From: Carnegiea gigantea
Taxonomy: Eukaryota > Streptophyta > Magnoliopsida > Caryophyllales > Cactaceae
NCBI GenBank assembly: GCA_029747015.1
Contig: JAKOGI010000575.1
Coordinates: 285,501 to 349,500 of the forward strand
Direction of reading: 5' to 3'
DNA: 64,000 nt
Positions 27,286 through 39,480 of this stretch are shown in pieces. Positions within the stretch are counted from its first letter, which is position 1. Each line of letters starts with the position of its first letter. Made by a program: the position numbers and the translations under genes. Under the pieces are notes generated by a model that saw only the letters and a program-made list of their open reading frames with translations, had not been told where the DNA came from and did not search any database.

Positions 27286-28906
27286 CAAATTCAATAAAAC
27301 CATTATTCGATACCATATTTTGTTTTGAAGAAATTTGATGAAAATTTAATGGTATATGAGTGTTCACAATTTACCTTGATATTTCGCCTTCAATATAAGA
27401 ATGAGGCATGACACTCATTAGTTTTTCACGAACTAATTTTGTGTTATTGTAGCTAATATCCTCTGCAAAGTTAGTCAGTGAAAATTGAGGGTTTGTGCTA
27501 TAAACTTCATTCAAGGTTAAATATTCCAATGGTTTGTTCCCAATAAACTTACTATTGGTATTTTTAGAACAAGTGCATCTCATATAACCTATGTCACATC
27601 ATTGGCTACAAGTTTAAGGCTTCTATCCCTTTGGAGCCCCTTGTGCAATCACAACCTTCAGATCCCTTATTCTATTGTTTCTATCAAATTAGTAATCTTC
27701 ATGTGCTAGATTGTCTTTATTAAGTTGAATTTGTTCCTTAGCCCTAACAGTCCATTGTCGAAGAACGTAACCACTTGGAATTTCCTTCATATTTGCATAT
27801 TTTATGACTGCAAACATGTAGAGACAAGGAAAACCTATCGATTCCAACCTCATGCAACAACAACGCATCATTTTATGTGCATCATGCCTAATCCCTATAT
27901 ACCAAATTTCTTCATTTAAACAGCTTGCAGCCAATGCAAAATAGGTTCATCGAGACCATCAATATTATGTTTTTCACCTTTCACGACATAAAATGACTTA
28001 AAGTGCATCTCTTCGCACAGAATGTAATAGCAATTTCTCGTATATATCTTTGCAGCATGTAACTTGACGTTGTAAAGTATTCCATCTATAATAGGAAAAG
28101 TATGAACTGTCGTGTGATCACTACACCCATCTGCTCTACTTTGTACTGTAATTACTTGTTCGTGCAGTCGAGCAAGTATATACAATTTTATCATCGATCC
28201 CTATTTTAATTGTTCTATGCATGCCCTCAACTCTTTGTGTGCTCCTCATTCGTATAATAACGGAAAAAGTATATATTAAGGTAACTCTTTAGAAATATAT
28301 TTCACAAGAAAAACTAGTTAAGATAATTATTTTGATGCCTGCAATAAAGTGTCCTCATAGATATGCTTCCGCCCACTTTTCCTTATCATTTACAATTCAA
28401 TTGCTCACTTTTTTTTTTTTGGTTGAACGTCATGATGAGACATAAGTTGTTGCCAACCAACTTCAAAATCTTCAAGAGTTTGATATTTGTTAATCCACTT
28501 AATGAAACTACTTGCAAACTCATTGCCCCCATTTGACTGCACATTTTTCATTGGATGCCACAAATATAATTTTGTGCTTTCGAAAATACAACCTTAATTG
28601 CATTAGCCATTGCATTGTCAATATTTGTCAGAACTATCTCTGACTTTTGTCCACCCCCCTGCTTCAACCAACTATTCCAAAACCCAAACAAAAGAAGATT
28701 CCTTCTCATGAACTACTAGAGCACACCCAAACATGACTGTCTTTCTATTATAGTTGATACCAACAAGCACCATAGGTAGTTTATTATATGTATTACATTT
28801 ATAGGTGCTGTCAAATGCAAGAGCATGCCCAAAAGTTTTATAATCTATGTGTGACATTTTATCACACCAAAATAATTTCTCTAATCTGCCTTCCTTATCT
28901 CAACAT

Positions 28907-30268
28907 TGTTAGGAAAAAAAAGTTTTAATATTTATAAACCCCAAGTGTAAGGTGCATCGTTGAGTACTTGGGATGTCGTTCGCAAGAAGTTGAGTTTCTA
29001 AGTACCAGAGCTAACTAAAGCGTCTCAAGTTAGGCAAAACTGAAGGAATAGAAAATAGAACTAAACTACTAAAGCGAAAATAAAAGGACTATAATTAGAC
29101 CTAAGATAAACTAAGTAATCAAGTCAAGTCCAAACCTTCCCTAGCTATGCTAGCATTCAGAGTTGATCGATTGCATTATTGAGGCCACCTAAGCCCTCTC
29201 TCAAGGGTTAATAGGCTAATCTACTTGCTCTAACCACCTATTTTTATGGGATTAGTTCAACTAAACTACTAGGTTGACAATCCTTGACCTAACTAGTGAC
29301 GAGACTATTTTCATGGTCCAATCCCAACTATTCTCGCTACCCATACTAGAGAATCGACCTTACTTCTCAGTATAAGTCAATTGCTCCAACACACGGATGA
29401 AAGCTCTTTCAAGCATTTCATCGTACACTTGGCAGGCGTGAAAGAAAACTCTAAATTCTATACATAAACAAGATAGGGTTGGGACATAAACAAGATTAAT
29501 TAGCCATCAAGGGCTAGCCACAATCCAATCCAATACAAACTCAATCATCAATCATTAACAAAATACAAAAACTCAAAGTAAACCTAAACTAGCAAAGAAG
29601 AAGGCAAACATGAACAAGAGAAGGAAGAGAATGAAATTAATCCAATCTAATCAAACTAACTAAACATAAATTAACAATGAAAACAAAACATATAAATTAA
29701 ACAGTTCAAATACAAGAATTAAACTAGCAAAATATAAACATGAACAGCATATGAAAAAGAGAGAGAAAATGGAAGAAAACTTAGTCGTGATTGATAGAAA
29801 GAACTTGAAATCCAAAACTTGAATCCAAGACTACAATCTTCAATCCTAATCTAATCATTCTATTGAGGTTTTTATTTGATAAAGTAACCTAAAACCTAAC
29901 CTAAAAACCACCAAAGAGAAGCTGGAGCAACCCCCCGAACAAAACGCCCGAATGGGCCTTAAATAGGAAATCACATAGCCGAGCGAACAGAGGGGGGCAC
30001 GACTGTGCCAGGTGGCACGACCCCACCGTGCCATAGTGGCATGACCGTGCCACATTTCTAGCAGGGTGGCTTGGCCCCTTATCGTCCCTTCTTGCCTACT
30101 TTTGCTCTTTTTAGTCCGTCTTTGCTCCTTTTCGCGATGTTTGCTCGATTTAAAGTTTATTACCTATAAAAGCAAATGAAACAAGTAAAAACTCTAAAGA
30201 TTATATTATTATACGAGCTAAAATTAGGTAAAAGGGGCACGTAAAATACGACAAATTATCGCCTAACA
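28907..30268 (-). repeat. 3' LTR of the nested gypsy fragment
   Basis: 1362 bp with TGTTAGG/CCTAACA ends. Its plus-strand start aligns for several hundred bases with the reverse complement of 36852-38057. It contains several GGCACGACCGTGCC-like inverted motifs around 29995-30055. Confidence 0.85.
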
Positions 30269-30824
30269 AATACCCACACACCTATCTTTTGCTCGTCCTC
30301 GAGCAAAATAAAACAAAAACTAACCTAAGAACCTAACTCACTGTCGTAGGAATCACGACTGTATTTAGCGTATGTAACAAGCCCTTTAAACCCCTTGGCT
30401 CCCCCTAGTGAGCGAGTGAGGTTTCGTGACAGTTTGTAGAAGATATACTCACAAAATCTTGAAAAAGGAAAAAGGTGGAAAAGGAGAAAGGGAAAACAAA
30501 GAAAACAAAATAGATATACAAACAAAGCGCAAATATGTACAGAAAGGGAAGAACTGTACACATTCTAATCAATCAAATCACCAATGCAACAAAGATATTA
30601 GCCTGTATATGAACAGAGTGTACATATCAAGACTCTCTATCCGTAGACATGACATCAAAGCACCAACTTTTCACCCCACTATACATTAAAACCTAAAATC
30701 CATCCTAGCGCTTGGTGTGCAGGTGTATTATTATCTTAGGACTCTAGCTTCCCAGAATCGATTCAATCCCACTTGACTGATACAAACTACCTTATTGACT
30801 TGTTAACACAGGAAGCAAGCTTTC

Positions 30825-30910
30825 TCAATAGCAGTATTGCCTTAAAGGATAACACCCAATAGCAGTATTGCCTCAAAGGGTAGCGTCCAGTAGCGCATAC
30901 CTTGAAGAGA
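30825..30910. repeat. short direct repeat in gypsy 3' internal region
   Basis: A unit of about 30-40 bp beginning AATAGCAGTATTGCCT and ending in a GGATAACACC/GGGTAGCGTCC variant occurs about two and a half times in tandem. Confidence 0.7.
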
Positions 30911-33504
30911 TACTGGTCATTCCTTGTTTTATGTTTTTCTTTTTCTGCTTTTTTTCATTCTTTTTTTTTTTCGGATGCGGACAAATATCAATGTAATTGC
31001 GTCAAAAACAGGTGGGAGAGCCAATCACGGAAGACTAAGACCCTAAGTTAATGATGATGGTATGGATAAGGATAGGATTACGCATCGATAATGAATAATT
31101 GGGGTTAGAATTAGGGCCTAGAATGACACGCTGAGGACAAAGATCTATCATGCACATCACATTTCTATACAAGATAATAGTCAAAGTACAGGGGATTTAA
31201 GCTAATCAGAATAGTACGAAACTTCCCCAAAGCCAAAAAGAAAAACTATACAAAAGTGAAAAGTTTACGCAAAAATATGCATAGGGTATATGACTTCCCA
31301 GCCCTACACCTAAATCTCACAATGTCCTCATTGGGAGCCAAGGAGTCACAACCACCAATAGAACATATATATATACAAAAGAAAGAAATCTACAAAAATA
31401 ACTATACAAAAGCAAAATATAAAGAAGAAAGGGCAAAAGCTGTGCATACAAAATAAAAAATAAAAAAGAAAAGAGGGAACGAATTTACCAGATTAGGTAC
31501 TGTGTGCATCTAAACTAGGCCTCGCTAAGATGGTGCTCTAGGAGGCTGGAGGAGCATCAGCCGCTTCTTCGAGTCTCTCAAGACTCGCAACTTTGATTCG
31601 GATGCTGTCAAAGCTTGTAAGAGCTTATCGTGTGCCTTTGCATGCATCTAAAAGTGACATAAGTAAGAGAACACTAGTAAAGATATAGTAAATAGAGTTA
31701 GTGCCCTCTTAAACTTATCAAATGCCATAGGAAAATCGAAATAATAATCAAAGAAAGTGGTCCACTCAATTTTCCTAGGTATGTCCTCTAGGTATGCACA
31801 ATAACCGCCTTTAATTTGTGCATTTCTATACTTATAGAGATGATAGTTCATGTCATGTTTTATGTAGGGAAGTTCTTCAAGACCTCCAACTCAATTCGTC
31901 AAATACCGTATTCTATTATGTTGGGAAATACCAATATCAATCTATGAGATTTGTTGTTTTTTGTTTAAGGAAATGTTAACAACAATGTGCTTTAGGAATA
32001 TGATATCCAAACTAAGAAACAAAACATTAAAAATTAATTACAACTTAATAGCCAACCTAAAGTACATTAAATGATGTGGTTTTGCAAGGGATATGTATGT
32101 TTAGCTACAAATCTTGTCACAATTCAATGATCTGTATCTTTGATCCATTTGAATTAAATTTCATCTAGGCACATAAATCTCGGTAACTCTTTTAGCTTCC
32201 TTTTTCTACTAGTGTCTACCGGATACTTTGGAAGATAGAGACCTTCTACGGAATATTTGAATATTTTAGAAGTTGGATGACCATCTATTCTGCTCTAGCA
32301 TGCTACTTTTTTTTCTGATATCCGAAACCTTTCGATTTTGCATACATTTTATAAAATTCACCATATAACTCCAAAGATTTGAATATCAATCTCATGTCTC
32401 CCATAGTAAAATCTTGAAGCATTTTTTCAAATGATGCCCATAAATTTTCATCATCTAAATCCTCGATTGTTATAAACTCAAAATCCAAAGAAGTACAGGT
32501 ATTGTCATCGTATTCGCCACTTTCATTATCTGGCTCTTCAAAATATGAACGACTTCTTTCATTGTCCATAACCATGATGCACTACATGCAAAAAAAAAAA
32601 AAGAGTAAACATTTAAGGACTACTAATAAGATTTTCTAAAGTAATGATTATAACCAACAATCGAATTTCTTCAAAAAATTATTAACAATATATCATAACA
32701 TTGCAATAAAACTGCAATAATGTTATGAATCTATTATAAAATTGATTCTATGACTAATGCCCCAAAAAAAGGTATTTATGATGCAAATATTTCCACATTA
32801 TTTCATAAACCAAAAAAAAAACCATACAAGTATAATTCTATTTAAAACTAGTTAGGTTGTCACCAAAAAAGAAAAAAAAGAAGTGCTATGAATTTCACAT
32901 ATTATCAATATACATAAACCACAACAACAAAACAATTTTAGCATACTAATTACATTTGAGAAAATAAAATCACAATAAATATAATTATCAACAATGTAAC
33001 CATTCTATCACAATATTGATTGTGCTACTAATGCCTACAAAAAATTATCTATGATGCAAATATTTCCATATTATTCCATTAACCAAAAAAACCATGTAAG
33101 TGTAATTCTATACAAGGCTCATTCAAAACTAATAAGGTTGCAAGCAAAAAAGAAAAAAAGCTATGATTTTTACATATGATTAACGTACTTAAACCATAAC
33201 ACCGAACAAAACAATTTAATCCTAGTAATTACATTTGAGAAAATAAAATTGCAACAACTAAAATCTAAACAAATACAACAAATTTAACACTAGATAATAT
33301 TTTTAATTAGCAAGTAAGGAATTGAATGTTAATGTACCAATTTCCAAAAGCTTGATGAGATGGGTGTTCAGTGATTTTATTGAATATGTGTTAAATAGGA
33401 GATGTCATTGAGTGACTTTGTGAAAGAGATTGATGACTAATTGTTTTTTGGGGAAAGAAATCTATAGAATGATAGAATTAGCATTTTCTCAACTGTTACT
33501 TAAA

Positions 33505-34488
33505 AAAGGAAAAATCAAATAAATGGATAAAATATTATTTTCTAATATTTTTACAAACTTGTTCCATTAGGCGATAAATTTTGTTTCCATAACCTAAGCA
33601 GAATCAAATATTAGAAAAGAAAATTGATATTGCCACAAAAAAAGGAAATGATATTTCTACAAACAAAAGACTTTGTATTTGAACGTGGCTCCACTGAAGC
33701 ATACAAAATGCACCAACCACAAGGTGCAACCTATTTTATTGCACTGGGGCTAACTGCTGATCATAAATATGCTGGTCCATTATTGAAATAAAAAATACAA
33801 TACAACCCTGCAAACCATAGAACGTACCATAGTGGTTGTCGATATTTACCGCCATTCGACTTTGTTGTCGGTACAGTTGCTAGCACCGGCCGACCATGGG
33901 AGAGAGATGGTTCTTACTGGATATAAGGGACAAGGCGAAGAAAACAGAGCATAGAGAGATGGGGCAGACATCGCTTGAACTTCCATGAATGCCGACAGAG
34001 CTTTACGTCGGCAATTATGGCGACCAGAGGGCTGGATGGGGTGACATAGCTGGAGATGAAGGAGAAAGATCTGAGCAAGGGGGTGATGAGATAGGGGACA
34101 GATATGAGTGAGGGGGCGAGGTACATAGCAGAAAGATGGATGGGGAAAGGGGATTCACCGAAATTGCCATCAACGTTGACAGAGCTTGCCGCCAGCAACA
34201 ATGGCGGCTGACAAGAGATGGAGGGGGAAGGCACATAGTATTTGGTGTTTCAAAGCTGGTTTTTGTTTTTTTAAATTGCTTTTTGTTTCTAATCGAATTA
34301 TTGGTAACCAGACAATGGAATGTGAAAATTATTTTTCTCAATATTTAGATATATTTTATAATTTTTATAACATATTTTTAATTATTTTAAAATTAAAATA
34401 AAATGAACGACTAAGATTAATCTAAGACAATTGCATGGTCTAGATTTTTCTAATTGTGGTGGTTATCATATAGTGACTACCACTATAA
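33505..34488 (-). repeat. right terminal inverted repeat of the MULE
   Basis: Reverse complement of the left end with many substitutions. It is about 0.95 kb and carries the presumed promoter and leader of the transposase gene on its inner side. Confidence 0.88.
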
Positions 34489-34679
34489 GCGCTTTCTTAT
34501 TCAAAATATTGTTATGCTTGAAGCTTCTACTAAACAAGTTCATATGTGCACAAGCTACTCTCGATTGCTCTCTCTCTCTCTCTCTAGTTGGTGGTGGTGG
34601 TGTTGTATTTATTTTTTTGGGCAAAAGTTCTACCTAAGTCATCATCACAAAGAATATAAGAAAAATTAGATGCCTAACC

Positions 34680-35400
34680 ACAAGATTAATCAAGAGGTAT
34701 AGAAATAGAGTGACCAAGTCATGTCATCCAATCAGCTGCAACATTTGCTTCCTAAAAAATGTGGTGAACTATAATAGTTGTGGATTTTCTCATAAGTTCC
34801 TTGATGTTTTTGATAATGTAATCAACTTTGCTTTGGTGCTTGAATGTATCTGTAAATAACGCCCATAAAAATTTTGTTATCTCCTTCAACTTGGATATAC
34901 TAATATCCTGTTTTAAGAACCTTTTAGAGTCTTAGGCTTTGGGCCAAGGCCTCTAGCACTAGTACACATGTGTGATGAAAGTTTGAAACTCCCACATGTA
35001 GAAGCTTTCTTGTCCAATCTCGTATGACAAACCCTCTTGACGTATTATTTTTAAAGAGGAAGCCATCAAAATTAAGTTACCATATATGTCTTTTGGCTTG
35101 TTCCGATGAACTAAATGATCTCACTTGATGATTCTTGTTTGCTGGGGGAGATGATCCATATTGGTGTAAAGTGCGGCCATGACCTCCATTGTGCACTTGC
35201 TCTCTTTACTTTGATTAAGATCCTGACCAGGTTGAATGTTTCATTGTTGAAAGCAACAACATTTTTACCCTTGTAAAGGCTCCACAAAAAGGTAGATGAA
35301 CTTTTGGAATTGGAGTGACTGAAGTTGAGATTTGAAGAACAAAAGAATCTCCTTGCTATCCCAATCAGCAGGGATGGTTTGTAGAATGGTTATAACGTGT
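34680..35400 (-). pseudogene. LINE-type RNase H (RVT_3-like) fragment
   Basis: On the minus strand near 35095-34960 one frame reads LNFDGFLFKNN, SRGFVIRD and, further on, VLEALAQSL. Past a stop comes IQVEGDNK (near 34900-34880). This is the order of the type I RNase H domain found at the 3' end of plant L1-like LINEs: N-x-DG, GfviRD, EalAl, vEgDn. Stops and frame changes break it. No poly(A) tail or target duplication was identified, so its borders are open. Confidence 0.62.
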
Positions 35401-35593
35401 TCCTCTTCTGCCTCATATTCTAAACTTCAAATTCTCAACAAAAATTCCATTGGTTGTTCCGTAAACAATTTCAGAAATAACATTCTTGCTACTAGAAATT
35501 CCATTAGTATTTTAATTTCAATAGTTTGTCAGTGTTTCTTACAAATAAGTTTGTTGAAGATTCTATTGCTAAATCTTTAAAAAGATTGATTTA

Positions 35594-35842
35594 TGTTGAG
35601 ATATGACATGATATTCACATCTTATTATCTTGTATATTTTTGTATATTTCGAAATATTATCTTTTATCATTAGATAATATTTTAGCTTGGGATAGTATTT
35701 TCCTGTAACTTATTTTATAAGCTAGGGCTAGGTGTGTATCAAGGAGGAAAGCCATGTATATACTTACAGATTGTATACATGTGAAGGTAAGAAAGATCAA
35801 TAATACAAAAGTGTTTTTCTTCCATAAACTATTAAGTTTTCA
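35594..35842 (+). repeat. Copia 5' LTR
   Basis: 249 bp, about the same length as 41369-41618 and similar along its whole length, followed without a gap by the primer-binding site. Confidence 0.92.
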
Positions 35843-35855
35843 TGGTATCAGAGCC
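35843..35855 (+). other. primer-binding site (initiator Met tRNA)
   Basis: TGGTATCAGAGCC, complementary to the 3' end of plant initiator Met tRNA, at the inner edge of the Copia 5' LTR. Confidence 0.92.
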
Positions 35856-35955
35856 TTGAACTTGTTTAAGGTATTTTTCCAATCAAAAACTATGTTCAAC
35901 GGGAAGATCAAATTTTTCATTGAGAATTACCTAGCATATTTGGTTCACTGAGTGA

Positions 35956-36560
35956 GGGACCTAGAGTTCTTATCAACATGATTATCTTCAATTGGAAGGG
36001 CTATGAGTTATGGCAACAGGTAGTAAGAATTGCACTCAAAGCAAGGAATAATTAGGGTTCACAAAGGGAACCCTAACGAAACCTGAATTAAAGGAAGGAG
36101 ATGACCCAAGTGAATTCAACGCTTGGGACATGGTTGACTCTTTAGCATATTCTTGGATCATCAATGTGATAGATCCAAAACTTCATGCCAGCATGGGCCA
36201 TGTAGACACAACCAGAGCCATGTGGGATGATATAAAGAGAAGGTATCCAATTACAAATACCCCCAAAATCTCGTAATTGAAGTATGAGATTACTGCTTGC
36301 AAACAGGGGGGCTAGAGGTGGTTGAATTCTATGCCAAGTTAATGGGCATGTCAAATAAAGTGTGAAATTACCTGAAAAATTCCCAATTATGCATGTGGAA
36401 AGTCATACAGATGATGGAGAAGAATGAGCACATCAATTCTTGATGGGCTTAGATGACGACCTTGCTCAATGGTTCAAAGTTAAGTCCTTGTGTTAGATCC
36501 TCTACCTCCTATTGACAAGTATTTAATATGATAAAATAAAAGGAGAATTACCAGAAGCTG
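35956..36560 (+). pseudogene. Copia gag remnant
   Basis: Pieces such as WKGYELWQQVVRIALKA and HASMGHVDTTRAMWDDIKRR fit the Copia gag (UBN2-type) region. Several frame changes and stops are present. No intact CCHC knuckle was seen before the nested LTR. Confidence 0.72.
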
Positions 36561-36851
36561 ATGATAGGAAGGGATTCATGTGATAAGGAAGCCTCAACCT
36601 TTGCTGTCAAGGAGCACCCATAATAACTAAGAAGGGAGTTACAAACACTATGGAAGGTACAGTTATGAAGAGAGTAGCTGCTATGCGAATTGGTTACCTG
36701 TCCACATGGGGAAGTTATAGGCGCAGAAGAGGTCGAGGCTTTAGAGGCAGAGGATACAGTAACAAGGGTTGTGAGCCGGCAGATAAATGATCCATGTTGC
36801 CTTGACTGAAACAACATCTAACACAAGCAATGATAGTGATGCAAATCAAAT

Positions 36852-38057
36852 TGTTGATAGATCTTTATTTGACCTGATTTTAGCCCCTATTTGATCATTT
36901 TTTCTCATTGTTTTTATATTGAATCTAGATGAGAAAGAGTCAAATTGGCTTCCTTTGATTCATATTGTGCTTATAAAGTGGTTTGTCTAACTTTCAGGAG
37001 AAATTGTCTAAATTTGATAGAAAGGAAGGCTTTGGAATGAATTTGGAGGAAGGATAAAGGTCTAACAAGCCCGGAGCCAAGCAAAGTGGAATGTAGGAGT
37101 GCACAACCGTGCTGTAGGACTAGAAGCTGCGCACGCTGGTGCACGGCCGTACGTCCTACCAGTGCATGGGTGCACGGCCGTGCGTCCTCCCTGTCGTCGT
37201 AATTTAAGCGATTTTTAGTCTTTATAAAGGAGTCTTTTTCCTTTCTTTTTGGGGAAGGCCTTTTGCTGGGCTCTTAAGAGGGCCAATTAGGGTTTATCCT
37301 AGCCTCCACAAACCCCTTTAGGGGAAGATTAGATTAGGTTAGTTCTTGTATACATTATAGAAGATTTTGAATTTGCAATTGAAGAATAAGTTCTTCTTCT
37401 CCTTTTCCCTTTAATTTCATGCTTTTTTTAATTTATTTGCTAGTACAATAGATTATCGTTTTGCTTTAGTTTCAATGTCTGTTTGTAAATTAAAGCTTTG
37501 ATCTTTGGTTATGATGTGTTCTTCAAATGGCCAATTGATTCTTATTTAGGCCTTGACCTAACTTGTTTATACCAGAATTTAGAGATTTTTCTCGCGGCCA
37601 CCAAGTGTTCTATGAAATGCTTGAAAGAACTTTCATCTGTATTTGGACATGAAAATAATCTTGGACCTAGTTAGATCCAAGGTTGCTACTGTTGCAGTTT
37701 AATCAAGTTAACTCCATGAAAATAGGTGGTTAGAACAATTAAGCTAGTCTTCAACCCTTAAGAGAGAGCTTAGGTAAGCTTTAATGGTGCAACTGATCAA
37801 CTCTGAATCCTAGCATAAATGGGGAAGGTTTGAGTTTAGCTTGATTTGTTGGTTTATCTCAGGTTTAATCATAATCAAAGTCTTTGTTCTTTTTTTAGTA
37901 CTTTAGTTCTATTTTCTATTCCCATTCGTTTTGCCTAGCTTGAGATGCTTTACTTAGTTCTGGTACTTGAAAACACAACTCCCCGCGAACGACATTCCGA
38001 ATACTCAATGATGGGCCTTGCACTTGGGGTTTATAAATATTAAAACTTTTCCTAACA
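36852..38057 (+). repeat. solo LTR of a gypsy family, nested in Copia
   Basis: It starts TGTTGATAG and ends CCTAACA. Its right part aligns, as reverse complement, with the left part of the LTR at 28907, so the two copies are in opposite orientation. No internal retroelement sequence is attached on either side, so it looks like a solo LTR. A 5-bp target duplication was not found (CAAAT versus ATATT), so the left border may be off. It carries the palindrome-like motif GCACGGCCGTGC near 37165-37180. Confidence 0.75.
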
Positions 38058-38129
38058 ATATTCATGCTTGGTCTCTCTTTAGAATAGGTACAAAAGCCAT
38101 TAAGCTTAATTGACACCCTAAAGTCAGGC

Positions 38130-38660
38130 CATGAAACTCTACCAGTTAAGGGTCTTTGGATGTTAGATATTAGAGCTTCTTGTCATAAGATCATTGATTT
38201 AAACTTCGATTAATGATTTTCAAAGTGTGATGTTTGCTGGTGATGCCTTATAAAATAAAAAGGAAAGCATGGCTAGCAAAAAAAGGGATGTAAATTTGAG
38301 TGAAAACATCAAGCACAGCAATGTTTTATATGCTCCTGATTTATGCTATAATTTAATTTCGATTGGGCAAATATCTAGAGACTTGAATCATTTTATGACA
38401 TTTTGTGATGATGTTTGCATATTGCAGGACCACAATTCAAGGAGTTTGATTAGAGTGGTTGAAGCATGGAAGGGGTCTACTACTGCAAAGGGGCGCTGAG
38501 AGAAAAGATTCAAGCTAATGCAGTTGACACTACCTATCTTTGGCAGTCTCATTCGGGGCATCTATCTAATGAAGCTCTACATCTTTTCTCCAGTTATTTA
38601 GGAGGTGGTATGAAAGAAAATAAATTGGATGTTTGTGATATTTGTTTTACAGCAAAATAG
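38130..38660 (+). pseudogene. Copia protease and pre-integrase region remnant
   Basis: The frame before 38230 has LWMLDIRASCHKI, where the protease normally has D-S/T-G-A, so the active site is altered. Then VLYAPDLCYNLISIGQI and YLWQSHSGHLSNEAL give the gag-pre-integrase domain with its zinc-binding His residues partly kept. It is split between two frames at about 38500. Confidence 0.78.
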
Positions 38661-38699
38661 CATCGGTGTTTTTAATAGTGAAAGCAAAGCAGATGGTTT

Positions 38700-39480
38700 G
38701 TATGATTTAATTCATTGCAATATGTATAGAGTCAATTCTTTTTATGGGGGCTAACTATTTCCCTAACTATTGTAGATGATGCAAGTAGGGGTACTTGGGT
38801 GCATTTAATGAAAGATAGAACTGAACTAGTGACTATTAAAAGAATTTGTTGTTAGAATTAAAAGTTAATTTGGCAAAGGAATCAAAGTAGTTAGGACTGA
38901 TAATGGATCCAAATTTACATTCAATTCTATGATTCAGTATTATGTCGAAAATGGAATGGGGTCACCAAACAAGTTGTGTAGGAACGCCGCAATAGAATGG
39001 TAAGGTGGAACATAAACATCGTGATTTTCTAAATGTAGCCACGACAGTACAAATTTTAGCTAACCTGTCCATTTAGTTTTGGGGTGAATATGTCTTTACA
39101 TTTGTCCATCTCATAAACATGATCCCTAAAACCCCTTACAAAATGATTTGTCAACAAAAAACCATTTTATGATCACATATGAGTATTTGGCAGATTGTGT
39201 TATGTGAAAAACAAATTGAAAAACCAAGAATAAGTTTGCATGTCAAAGTCGAAAGTGCAAATTTGTTGGGTATCCATTTGGCAAGAAAGGGTACAAGGCA
39301 TATGACCTTAAAACCAAAGATCTATTTGTGAGTCGAGAGACTATGTTTCATGAAAATGTGTTTCCTTTAGGCAAGTAGAAAATGCACAAAGGAATCCTGG
39401 GGTAACCAAAAATAGATTGCATCCTAGTCTAGTGGATGTGGCCCACGCATTTGATGATGATGTTCTCAAACAACCAGTGA
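38700..39480 (+). pseudogene. Copia integrase core remnant
   Basis: FGKGIKVVRTDNGSKF near 38870-38920 contains the second catalytic Asp region (RTDNG) of the integrase core. Stops on both sides break the frame. The C-terminal part is only vaguely recognisable. Confidence 0.7.

Larger units (their letters stand above)
28907..31640 (-). mobile_element. Ty3/gypsy element fragment: 3' LTR plus 3' internal region
   Basis: An LTR at 28907-30268 (TGTTAGG...CCTAACA) is followed, in plus coordinates, by AATACCCACACACC and GCTCGTCCTCGAGCAAAATA. Read on the minus strand this is ...GAGGACGAGC...GGTGTGTGGGTATT directly before the LTR, the polypurine-tract arrangement of Tat-like gypsy elements. So the LTR is the 3' LTR of a minus-strand element whose 5' part is missing. 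The 1.3-kb internal stretch has a short repeat (about 30825-30905) and only small frames. The right boundary with the MULE is unclear, between about 31.5 and 31.9 kb. Insertion is inside the transposase coding segment, just before GRLEKLFWCD. Confidence 0.75.
27371..32575 (-). pseudogene. FAR1-type MULE transposase, split by a nested gypsy fragment
   Basis: Segments in sense order: a FAR1 DNA-binding domain at 32575-32303 (IFKSLELYGEFYKMYAKSKG), with remnants to about 32050 (DTDH then IVTRFVAKHTYPL). The nested retroelement follows, from about 31.6 kb to 28907. The DDE/MULE domain is at 28900-28200: GRLEKLFWCDKMSHIDYKTF, LAFDSTYKCN with the first acidic residue, FGCALVVHEKESSFVWVLE, NIDNAMANAI with the second, and a TQRVEGMHRTIK-like end. 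Then HAAKIYTRNCYYILCEEM (28194-27916) and a SWIM finger (CCCMRLESIGFPCLYMFAVI, 27934-27689). The C-terminal piece ends at 27371. Several stops and frameshifts lie between pieces. This family is the source of the host FAR1/FHY3 light-signalling factors, but this copy is a transposase relic inside its own inverted repeats. Confidence 0.85.
23825..34488. mobile_element. Mutator-like element (MULE) with FAR1-type transposase and ULP1-like gene
   Basis: Long imperfect inverted ends (about 23825-24772 and 33505-34488) bracket two convergent genes, the MuDR layout. The left gene (plus strand) ends in a ULP1/C48-like peptidase segment. The right gene (minus strand) codes for a FAR1-type MULE transposase with a SWIM zinc finger. 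A Ty3/gypsy 3' fragment (28907 to about 31.6 kb) is nested in the transposase gene, so the original element was roughly 7.5-8 kb. I could not find a convincing 9-bp target duplication, so the outermost bases are approximate. Both genes are broken; the element is an inactive relic. Known: some plant MULE groups (Kaonashi-type and relatives) carry ULP1-like genes. Confidence 0.88.

Noticed and set aside
30825..30910. CRISPR-like repeat array
   Set aside because: Only two to three degenerate copies without spacers, inside a plant retroelement.
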